Shown piece by piece: positions 11,927 through 20,445 of a stretch of DNA of 64,000 nt. Origin of the DNA: Xylocopa sonorina (lineage: Eukaryota > Arthropoda > Insecta > Hymenoptera > Apidae); contig NC_135202.1 in NCBI RefSeq assembly GCF_050948175.1, forward strand, positions 7,750,001 to 7,814,000, given 5' to 3'. A program made the translations under genes and the position numbers. Below the pieces are notes generated by a model that saw only the letters and a program-made list of their open reading frames with translations, was not told the DNA's origin and did not search any database. Position 1 is the first letter of the stretch. Every line of letters begins with the position of its first letter.

Positions 11927-13040
11927 TTAGTTACCTATTGCAAATGATAATTTATATCCGCTACCGCGAATGTTATATTTAAATGTGGTTTTTAAATTGC
12001 AATTATATACCACGGGGGCTGTACCGTAAACGCGCTTTAAGCAAACGCGCATAGCGGACCAAAGACGAGCCCTCCTTCTCAAATTGTAGGCATGTTTTAA
12101 TACGCACGGGGCTCAAACAGCACACTTGTAGAATGCTGTGCAACTCGTATAATACCACAAAGAAAGGTTCCACGCGTATCCGACCGCGAATCGACGCTGA
12201 ATCAAACGTGATCCACACCCACTTCCTTTCTCGAACCGCCAAAACGTTACGCACGATCGACTGAATCGTTTTACTCGTCCCTTCGTCAAACCTTCTTACG
12301 TATCAGACTCATCACCCCCGATCCACCAACCGCGCGTAGCTCCATTTCGAGGTGACACAACTTGGAGGACGCCTACGATTGCGATCCTGAGCCGAGTAAA
12401 CCGTTCCACTTCACCCAATATCCTCGACGCGGATCCTCGAGCATTAGCAAACGGTTTTTCGTTCGTTTCGAAATTAAACGTGTCTTCTATTCCTTCCCAT
12501 CGCGCGTTTTAAGAAAACAAAAACCTATATCACCGCGCGTACTGTTCGACGTTAGGGCGACCGTTTTACCGATCGCGTAGATTTCGTTTAGACGACGTCC
12601 CGGAGGAATTCGACAGTTTTAAATACTATATACATTAGTCGTGAGTCGAGGCAGAAGGAACACTTACAGGGGCAAAAGAAAAAATGAGATGAGACGGGAA
12701 ACGGTGTCTGCCAAAATGAACAAAATAAAAAAAGAAAGAAAAGAAATGAAAATCGCATGAGATACGAGAGCTCGCTGAACGCGTGAAAAATGTACAATAG
12801 TGATTATGAAAGTGAATTCGTGCGAGGGGCCTGATGCGCGAGAGACGAGAGAGACGGATTTCGATGGACGGCGGAGAGAGTGCGGCGGATGCGATGGCAC
12901 GGCGAGAGAATTTTTTTGGGCGTGCAAGGGTTTGAACGAGAGTGTTGAAACTGTGTACATATATTGATATTATACATATAAATATAAATATACATAAACG
13001 ATAATTATATAACTATAACAAAAAATGGTAAAGCGAATAC

Positions 13041-13063
13041 AAACAAACAAACAAACAAACAAA
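13041..13063 (+). repeat. AAAC tetranucleotide microsatellite
   Basis: About six AAAC units, followed by an A-rich tract. Confidence 0.9.
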
Positions 13064-14710
13064 GGAAAAAAAAAATACTTGTTTTTATATCAAATCTGTA
13101 TTATAGCGAAATATTATTCTGTATTTTGTAATCGGGACGGAAGTTCTAAGGATGACAAAGCGAATGCCTGTACGTGCGTGTAATCGAGCCCTTAGCTTTA
13201 TTAAGGTGGCGAACTTTTTAAACGACGATCCGACGCGGACCCTGGACGGATCGTTCGGTGTAGATTATTTAAGGGCGTTTCGAGGTTTCTTGCGTATAGA
13301 TGCAAAACGGGATTCCGTTTGGTCCCATTCGTAACCGCTCGTCCGATTGTTGTGACCGTTTTAATTTTAATCGTTTCTAAGCGCGATCCGATCACGATCG
13401 ATTCATGGCGAGAACTCCCCATGAGCAACGATTTACTGCCATTCGTCGCGTAGCGTGTAGCGGTGGAGAGGTGAACCGAGAAACCGGAAGGAAACCGGTT
13501 GCGCTGTTAGGAATTTATTCAGGATGGCATCGACGCGGACATTGTTTCGATTCTATCGCGTTGCACGATTTACGGACACGATTCTAGATTGTCAGAAATT
13601 TAATCCACGAGGAAGAGGAACCGTAATTTATCGTTTTTAGCATGATATTATTGAATTCTCCTGGGAATCGGGTGTGTCGACTGCCATTTGAACAACAATC
13701 GCGATTCTAGTACGTCAGATTTTAGTCCCGTAGACGAGTCGATCGATTTATTAGTATCTTTTATAATTATCCTTGCTTCCATTTCACTGCCATAAAAGAA
13801 ACAGTTCAAACGACTGAATACACGATCGATGGAGGAGAGAAAGAAAGATTAGTGGTGTATCGTTTAGATGAGAGGAAGAGAAGCCTAAGACGAGCGTGGA
13901 ATGGGACCAAGTTTCTAATATCTAGTTGACAAAGACGTCGCTTGCCCGTACGAGGAAAGAGCATAACGATTAAACGAAAAGAGAAAAGGAAAAAAAAGAA
14001 GAAGAAGATGAAGCAAAAGTACATTTTCATTTATCATTTGTCCCCGTGAAGTCTCTACTACATATGCTTAAGCTTATTCGTTTCTGCGCCGTCTGGATTA
14101 AGATCGAGTTCTGCGTATATAATTATTATTCGATAGCTGCGCGTTCCGCTGCACTTATTTGTGATAAACGTTAGTCGCGTCGTTCGACGCGAGTAAATTC
14201 TTCGGCTCGAGGAGGATTCGAATGTTCGCAGGATCAGCAATCGCGAGCGTACCTATCTTAATCCAGACCTGCGTCACCGTGACGCGATGCACACTACTTT
14301 TATCACTTGTACATAATGTTAGTAAGGAAGAAACAAAAAGAAATCGAAGATTATATTTTTTCTATCGATCCAAAAAAATGTGGTGACCTATCAACATCGT
14401 GCATCCGAAATTTATCGTTTCGTCTACCAATTATTAATGTTACTTCGTCTATCCGTTCCGATCTGATTTGGCTAAGACCTGTACTGTCATCTCGTTTCAC
14501 CAACCAATCCGTAATATGTATCTACGTGTAAAGTGTTGCTTGGATATCACAAAATCACCAAGTTGCCTTTATGTTTTACGTGCCGTAGTGTTCCGTTTCC
14601 GTTTCTCTTCATTTCGTTCCCTTCCTTCTTCTTTTTATCTCCCCTCCTCGAATTTTTCTTCGAACTCATATCCCCCGTTCACAGTCACAATTTTTCCACG
14701 TCTACGTTTC

Positions 14711-14731
14711 TTTTTTTTTTTTTTTTTTTTT
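14711..14731 (+). repeat. Poly(T) run, 21 T
   Basis: An uninterrupted T run following a C/T-rich stretch (about 14,590-14,710) in the presumed kuz 3' UTR. Confidence 0.9.
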
Positions 14732-14859
14732 ATTGAGATATTGACACGCGTTTTATCGAGCATGATACTGACCAATCGCCTGAACGTAGCTTCAGACCAC
14801 CACTCTCTCTTTTTCCCAAATGTCTAGAACGCGCGGCGAGTGTTTTAAAAAGTATTATA

Positions 14860-14945
14860 AATAAAAAGGAATCTGATTGTAAATCTCTTGTGTTATGTTA
14901 ATGTGATTAAAGAAGAAACAAGAACATTGTAAAGAACTAAATAAA
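14860..14945 (+). promoter_or_regulatory. kuz: Two AATAAA poly(A) signals, likely kuz 3' end
   Basis: AATAAA hexamers at 14,860-14,865 and 14,940-14,945 stand 80 bases apart on the + strand, the second followed by a GT-rich patch. They are the last such signals before the oppositely oriented Nap1 3' UTR, so cleavage near 14,960 is the best guess for the kuz 3' end. Confidence 0.5.
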
Positions 14946-15029
14946 GCATACATTTTACATTTAGACGATCGTGTTCATTCACGCGCCTGCTACGTGATCG
15001 ATAATCACGCGTCCGCGTGCGTTACAGAA

Positions 15030-15645
15030 TGAAAACGCAATTTATAGATACTTTTATTTATTTTATAAACTATTTGTAAAAGTTACAATTGTACATTAGA
15101 AAATGTAGCAGATTGAATGATACCTATTTTACGATACGTGTGTATTTCGATTCATAGACAGATAGCATTTTACAATTCACCTGTAATACAAAACATTCCT
15201 TACAGATAACGTATAATAGAATACTGAAAAAAAAATGCATTATTGTTGGCTCATCGGATATTCAATACCAGGTATCAAATACAAAGTGGAAGGTACACTG
15301 CTCTATACAAAATGCATTGCTTTAAATAAATTAGCGATATCTCGTCCCTTCAGGCGTCTTAAATACATCCCAAAACAAACTTGCACCCCGAATAGAATGT
15401 GTTCACAGAACTCGATTCGATTTAAAGCAGCGTGAGGAAAAGGAAAAGATAAAAAGAGGAAACAAAGATAGTACTAATTACACTCTTCGCGGACAAAAAT
15501 GTGTTCGTGCCACTTTCATCGTGTTTTCTTCTTCCCTCTCAAACGGTTAATAAAAATGTTTTCGCCTCCACGTTCGATATAATGGACGTAAAAAAGAGTG
15601 GCACTGAGTGGCAAGCTAGAGGTACACATTTCCCCACCGGTGGTC
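15030..15645 (-). other. Nap1: Probable 3' UTR of Nap1
   Basis: The stretch between the Nap1 stop and a pair of - strand AATAAA signals is AT-rich and lacks a recognisable gene. Its length (about 0.6 kb) is ordinary. Confidence 0.6.
15053..15062 (-). promoter_or_regulatory. Nap1: Overlapping AATAAA poly(A) signals for Nap1
   Basis: On the - strand two AATAAA hexamers overlap (15,057-15,062 and 15,053-15,058) about 590 bases after the Nap1 stop. Cleavage would fall near 15,035, leaving roughly 75 bases to the predicted kuz 3' end. Confidence 0.55.
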
Positions 15646-18600
15646 TTACGGCTGCGAATGTTCAAGCTTGTACACGTCGTGATATGCATTACGTATCAGT
15701 GCATACGGGAAGCAGCTCTCTAGCAGATCCATTGTTAGAAACGGCGACTCTTGGACTATCTGGTCCAACAAAAGGTACACGGATTCTCTGTTCCTGATCG
15801 CGTCTTTGTCCGCTTCCTGACCTAGTCTGAGCAAGCTGGACGACGCCAGAGCGAGGAACTCTTTCATACGGTCCTCTATATCGTTCTGCCCGCAAATGGT
15901 GAACAGTGCACCGAATATATTATTTATCGCAGTCGCCATACAGTGTATGTTGTTAGAATGTCCCTCCAAGGACGCCCTGTAGAAAGAGTTCTCGTTGCGA
16001 GCCAATTTTGGGATGGAAACAGCCACGAAAACCATTAGCAAGCACACGAGTAAGTGCTCGTCTTCGTCTACTTCTGCCTTCTGGTTTCTCAGCGCTGTAG
16101 TCAACGTGGGGTCGACCTTGCAAGTCAAACCAGCCGCTGAAGTCATCTCAGAGACCACGCGCATAGGATCGCCGGATGGCAAATGATGTCGAAAGTCCAA
16201 GATCGAGCTGAGTAAAAACGGTATACGTTCCTCTAAAACGTCGACCAACGCGGACTGAGCCAATTGTCTGAAGCTTAATATCACACCTATTATCGTGACC
16301 CGTTGGAGCACGTTGTCCACCTGTTGCAACCTCTTGAACTGTTCCTTCATTATCTCAGGTTTATCGAAATTCGTTCTCAGCGCGATAAGAACGTCCTTGT
16401 TGCCAGCGACCAGCTTCTTCAGCTGCTGCACTTGACTGGCGATATGCCACATCAGGTTCTCGTTCAACATCTTCATACCGTACGGACCAATCAGTTCAGC
16501 CAGCGCTCTCAGTTCATTAATGTCTGAGAATTCCTCCGCGTTGAATGGTATCGCGCTCTCCACAGACAAACTAACGAACGCTCGTTGATTGCTGGAGTAA
16601 CAGATGTTCCCAGTGCTAACTCGTCTGAGCAGAACGTCTGAATACCATTGCGTGTACAGAGCTGCGATGGTCTTCTCACCGTGGCTGTCGAACTCTTGCG
16701 TTTGTTGAAGGAGCGCGTTGTTGAACACGCGTGTGATATCTATGTGCACGTAATTCTCGACTGTCTGGAGGACGTTCATGTACGATCTAACGCTAACGAA
16801 AAGTTCTGATGGTTTCGCAATCTCACTGGTGTCCGAATTGTACATGACCATGCCAACAAGTGCTCTGGCGAATCGCGATTCTAGATGCTGATGCAAGTAT
16901 TCCCTTGGCGCGAATGTGTACTCCCACACGTTGATGGTTGGACAGTAGTTGATGGCGTAGCATAATTCTGTTAACGCCATGTGAAGCTTGTCCATCGTTT
17001 TCAGCTCCTCCCTGGTCTTTCTGTAACTTTCCGCGCCCGGCTTGTGAATCTCGTACATGTTCTTCTTGTTCTTGTCCTTCTTCTTCCGGTTCACAACTTG
17101 AGAGATCAGTACCGCGCAGTGTTTCGGTAGTAATTTGTCGCTCATGTTGCACTGTTCATCACAGATAGTGGTAATAATATTTTTAGCTTCTTTGGCCATT
17201 TCGTCCAGAAACATGTTGACGACGGACAGACTTCTCTCTCGTATGTGGTGACGCTCCTCTGGGCACAGCTCGTGCGTGCAACTTTGAAAGTGGCTGCATA
17301 TCAAGGGGAACGCGACGATGTATCTATTCTGAGCGGGGAACTCCAAGCACATGTGAAATTGATCCTCGAATACTTTGCTGTAGAAGCAGAAGATCGACAG
17401 GTCGGATGTTTCGACTAACATTTCGTCTAAATTGTCCACCATCTTGGTATGGAACACCACGGTATCCATGAATGATGCCAACTCTCTGTTGTCAGCCAGA
17501 TTCATGTTGCATTTTGCGATAGACATGTACGCCTGCAGTCTGAACCAATCCAATCGAAACGCACGAAAATCGAACAGTTCGTTGTCCTCCACTTGTTTCA
17601 CCGTCAGACTAGCTATCTTTGAACACATATCGCTAAGAATCGCGCCCTCGTCTTCTGGACAAACTGGAAGATTCTGTATCATTTGATCCAGTGCTGGTGC
17701 GTCAAATCCTGACAGAAATTGCACGTAGTACCTTTGAAGCACTTGCGAGTACTTCTTCACCAACGCTCTCAATTCTTCGCAGTGGAACAATAGTTCAGGC
17801 AATTGTCGATCTACTAAATCTTCGTTTTTACCTTTGCTCTTCCCTTGGGTTGGAAGATTCACACTGTGTCGTAAAAGCCATAGAACCTCGTCTCTCGCGT
17901 GAGAGAGCCCCATCAAAACTAAGAGCGCCTTTGGGCCCAAAAGACCGGGTTGATCGGTCAAAATTAAACCCAGCTCTTTCAACGCTGTTCTCAGAAATTT
18001 TCTTCTCTCTCTGTGTCTGAGAGCAGCTTTCTGTGTCGCTTGACTGTAACATTCCTTTACCTCGGATACCCTTTTACTGTATCCCTTTATACTTTCGAAG
18101 AACGTTTGTATGTACTGATGTATATAAATCACTTCGTCTCTGAACAAGGCGAGAACCCAGCCTGATTCCAAGGCTGTGATCCACAGTTTACTGGGCTGTT
18201 CGTGGCTTAAGAACGAGTGACACAGCGTGAAACCCAAGATGACCCATCTCTCTATTCTATCCAGACTCAACGTCTCGCAAGACATAGTGTCTGTTGCTGC
18301 TGCTTTGAGTATCTGTCCGGGACTACCGACAAGACTGAGCTTCTGATCGGCTCGCCACGTGTCCGCGGACAAATTTCTCTCGGGATATATAGGCCACAAC
18401 GAAGTGAGAGCGGTTTTCAATAATTTCGAATGGGGAACAAATTCTTCCGAGAGTTTTTTTAACGGCGCGTCGTAATCCATGATCATTTGCCCCAAACGGG
18501 GGAAACTAGGATCAGATTGGTTGTGTACCATTTCGTGAGCAGCGTTAAACAAACCCAAAACCGCCTTGCGATCTTCCACTTGCGACAGAAGTATCATTAG

Positions 18601-19011
18601 ACTAACATAAGTAATGACCAGATCCAAGTATCCTTTTGTTAAGTCAAAATTTATCGTTATGTCCATATGTACACCACAGGCATCCATTGTTGTAAGAAGC
18701 TCGCAAACATTATCTTTGAAGTCTAGTAGATCAACGAACGTGTAGTAATATAGGGATAGAGATTTAATGATCTCGTTGCGAAGATTCGTGATAGTTTGGA
18801 GGCTTTTGACGTCGATGTTGGGAAACTTTCTGACGATTGTCTTAATAGAGGACTCTAAACTTTTATCCGATAGAAAACCAGGCTTCGACTTGGCATCACC
18901 GCATGCCTTCTTTATGTTATAAATGCGAGTCAACATTCCAATACCTCTGTCATTTAAGATAGTTAGCTTCTCGGCTAATTTTTGTTGACTAGGTACAACT
19001 GGTCGTGCCAT
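15646..19011 (-). CDS. Hem: Nap1/Hem (NCKAP1), WAVE regulatory complex subunit
   Basis: A complete 1,121-residue member of the Nap1/Hem family. With Sra1/CYFIP it forms the scaffold of the WAVE regulatory complex, which carries Rac signals to Arp2/3 actin nucleation at the membrane. The start is the ATG at 19,009-19,011 (MARPVVPSQQKLAEKLTILN), matching the MARP...QQK...AEKL N-terminus of insect Hem. The open frame extends eight codons further upstream only from a GTG. Family blocks seen include RIYNIKKACGDAKSKP, VDLLDFKDNVCELLTTMDAC, EDRKAVLGLFNAAHEM, a Lys-rich NRKKKDKNKK near residue 641, LIGPYGMKMLNENLMWHIAS and the C-terminal SPFLTMDLLESCFPYALIRN. Length is close to the usual 1,120-1,130. 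There is no signal peptide or membrane helix. The whole coding region is one exon, unlike the many-exon vertebrate gene. Downstream it faces kuzbanian tail-to-tail. Confidence 0.96.
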   Translation of the reverse strand: MARPVVPSQQKLAEKLTILNDRGIGMLTRIYNIKKACGDAKSKPGFLSDKSLESSIKTIVRKFPNIDVKSLQTITNLRNEIIKSLSLYYYTFVDLLDFKDNVCELLTTMDACGVHMDITINFDLTKGYLDLVITYVSLMILLSQVEDRKAVLGLFNAAHEMVHNQSDPSFPRLGQMIMDYDAPLKKLSEEFVPHSKLLKTALTSLWPIYPERNLSADTWRADQKLSLVGSPGQILKAAATDTMSCETLSLDRIERWVILGFTLCHSFLSHEQPSKLWITALESGWVLALFRDEVIYIHQYIQTFFESIKGYSKRVSEVKECYSQATQKAALRHRERRKFLRTALKELGLILTDQPGLLGPKALLVLMGLSHARDEVLWLLRHSVNLPTQGKSKGKNEDLVDRQLPELLFHCEELRALVKKYSQVLQRYYVQFLSGFDAPALDQMIQNLPVCPEDEGAILSDMCSKIASLTVKQVEDNELFDFRAFRLDWFRLQAYMSIAKCNMNLADNRELASFMDTVVFHTKMVDNLDEMLVETSDLSIFCFYSKVFEDQFHMCLEFPAQNRYIVAFPLICSHFQSCTHELCPEERHHIRERSLSVVNMFLDEMAKEAKNIITTICDEQCNMSDKLLPKHCAVLISQVVNRKKKDKNKKNMYEIHKPGAESYRKTREELKTMDKLHMALTELCYAINYCPTINVWEYTFAPREYLHQHLESRFARALVGMVMYNSDTSEIAKPSELFVSVRSYMNVLQTVENYVHIDITRVFNNALLQQTQEFDSHGEKTIAALYTQWYSDVLLRRVSTGNICYSSNQRAFVSLSVESAIPFNAEEFSDINELRALAELIGPYGMKMLNENLMWHIASQVQQLKKLVAGNKDVLIALRTNFDKPEIMKEQFKRLQQVDNVLQRVTIIGVILSFRQLAQSALVDVLEERIPFLLSSILDFRHHLPSGDPMRVVSEMTSAAGLTCKVDPTLTTALRNQKAEVDEDEHLLVCLLMVFVAVSIPKLARNENSFYRASLEGHSNNIHCMATAINNIFGALFTICGQNDIEDRMKEFLALASSSLLRLGQEADKDAIRNRESVYLLLDQIVQESPFLTMDLLESCFPYALIRNAYHDVYKLEHSQP

Positions 19012-19219
19012 AATTGTATTGTACTGTTTTTTCACGAGGTCAACATAACTCGTCCACTTCTTTGGCTTTAAATGACAGGAGACCCCACCCCTGGCGGTAA
19101 ATTGCTATTACCGGATGCGCCTAAAATAGAATGACCTCCTGTTCCTACGAAACAATATCATGTATCAGTCATGCCCATATTATCAAGTAATATACGACGT
19201 TTTAAAAGGCATACCTTAC
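19012..19219 (-). promoter_or_regulatory. Hem: Nap1 5' UTR with probable 99-bp intron
   Basis: On the - strand a strong donor AAG|GTAAGG (GT at 19,219-19,218) and an acceptor TTCTATTTTAG (AG at 19,122-19,121) bound a 99-base intron at 19,121-19,219. The second exon then runs to the ATG at 19,011. The size suits the short introns of kuz. The first exon lies upstream of 19,219; its start cannot be fixed by eye and no TATA box stands out. Confidence 0.5.
19032..19046 (-). other. Four-codon upstream ORF in Nap1 leader
   Basis: An ATG at 19,046 opens MLTS and then stops (TGA at 19,034-19,032), 20 bases before the Nap1 ATG. It is in the same spliced leader exon and could lower translation of the main frame. 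Confidence 0.45.
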
Positions 19220-20400
19220 CTTCTTTACTGTTACATGTTTAATACGAATCAATGACATCATAGAACGAGACTTCTGTGTATACGTTGCGTATTACGCGAA
19301 GTGTGCACTGCTTAACGGGCAGTGTCACCAACAGTTACCATGTCACTAGCGTTTCAAGCGTGGAGAAGTTACTTTAGTCTAGGGAGGAAATGAAATTTCG
19401 TCCTTCTATAGAACAAGTGCTGCACCACGCGACCATTTCTAACAAGAACCACTTTAGTAGGAATCTACCTTATTGGCTCAACCATCGACGAGATATAGAA
19501 AGGATCGTTCACCCAATGCAATTTTAAGTTCACGGAGATCTGGGGCCTCTGTACCATTTTAATGTGATTCCCTACGTTACCGATTCGACATAGAATAGTT
19601 GGGATAGTGCTTTATCACTCGATGGGATATTGTATTCATCAAAACTTAGAATGATTCAATAATTAAAGTAATGTGTCGATCAGGTAATCGTTCTTTCTAC
19701 TCTCTGAAGTTATGTATTTAGTTTTACTCAGTTTCGTGTCACACACGACATTACCGATTTCTATTGGAACAAAACTGCAGCGCAATCCATTGACTGCATT
19801 CTTGCTTTCCTTCGAAGATGCCGTGATAAATGATATTCTTATCTCTGACACAACATTCTATGCCGCAGATTGTAGCGACACGCGTAGACGTCTATTACTA
19901 ATCGACTTGTTTGAATTTTTGATTTGCGAAGTGACTAAACTTCACTAAAATAACCGCTAATGATAATGTTATGCAGTATAGAATAATGTTAATGCAAATA
20001 TAACATTATAATTTATTACTTTGCTTTAACATTTCCTCTTTTTAAACACATATAGCGTTTACGTAATTATAAGTGGATAGAAATGATAAATGTGATTCCA
20101 TGGATTCCACAAAACCTCAAGACCTCGCTTCTAAAGAAAATAATTTAAAAAATACTTTACATAGAATTCTGTCATATGTTACGACTTTCAATGGGGTTTT
20201 AAGCTTTTTCAGAGACGAAGCTGCAAACGCATTGCATACAATAATCACAGTATATCCTTCAGTGACGTTATTCGCTAAAATAGTCTATAGAAGTAATAAC
20301 CATAAAATACAGCGCTCTATATATCACAATTGAACTTTATACTTTCCACAGCTATCGATATATTAGTTTTCATTTTGTTTAATAATCTGACTGAAAACTA
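19220..20400. other. AT-rich region upstream of Nap1, no recognised gene
   Basis: Must contain the Nap1 first exon and promoter. On the + strand it has several modest open frames: 19,390-19,527 (45 codons), 19,712-19,948 (78 codons from ATG) and 20,100-20,333 (77 codons from ATG). None resembles a family I know, and they lie in three different frames. A divergent or decayed small gene sharing a promoter with Nap1 cannot be excluded. Confidence 0.5.
20100..20333 (+). CDS. Unrecognised 77-codon open frame
   Basis: Starts at ATG 20,100 (MDSTKPQDLASKENNL), with hydrophobic patches around VLSFF and VTLFAKIVY, and stops at 20,331-20,333. I do not recognise it. An in-frame stop at 20,070 separates it from any upstream exon in that frame, and no AATAAA follows closely. 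It may be chance in AT-rich DNA. Confidence 0.12.
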   Translation: MDSTKPQDLASKENNLKNTLHRILSYVTTFNGVLSFFRDEAANALHTIITVYPSVTLFAKIVYRSNNHKIQRSIYHN

Positions 20401-20426
20401 CGTTTAAATTCGTATCTCTTCCTTTC

Positions 20427-20445
20427 TTTTTTTTTTTTTTTTTTT
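20427..20445 (+). repeat. Poly(T) run, 19 T
   Basis: Uninterrupted T run; on the - strand a poly(A). I saw no adjoining retroposon body or target-site duplication. Confidence 0.9.

Larger units (their letters stand above)
10270..14960 (+). other. kuz: Probable long 3' UTR of kuzbanian
   Basis: The stretch runs from the kuz stop to a pair of AATAAA signals. It has no credible coding frame and many T-rich, A-rich and ATT-repeat tracts, typical of an insect 3' UTR. The next gene on the right is on the opposite strand, so no other + strand gene explains it. An internal AATAAA at 12,724-12,729 could give a shorter form. The true extent needs transcript data. Confidence 0.5.

Noticed and set aside
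19390..19662. Same-frame series of three blocks (45, 21 and 22 codons) split by TAA and TAG, considered as a pseudogene
   Set aside because: Two internal stops in about 90 codons is not far from chance, no family was recognised, and no donor or acceptor would remove the stops cleanly.
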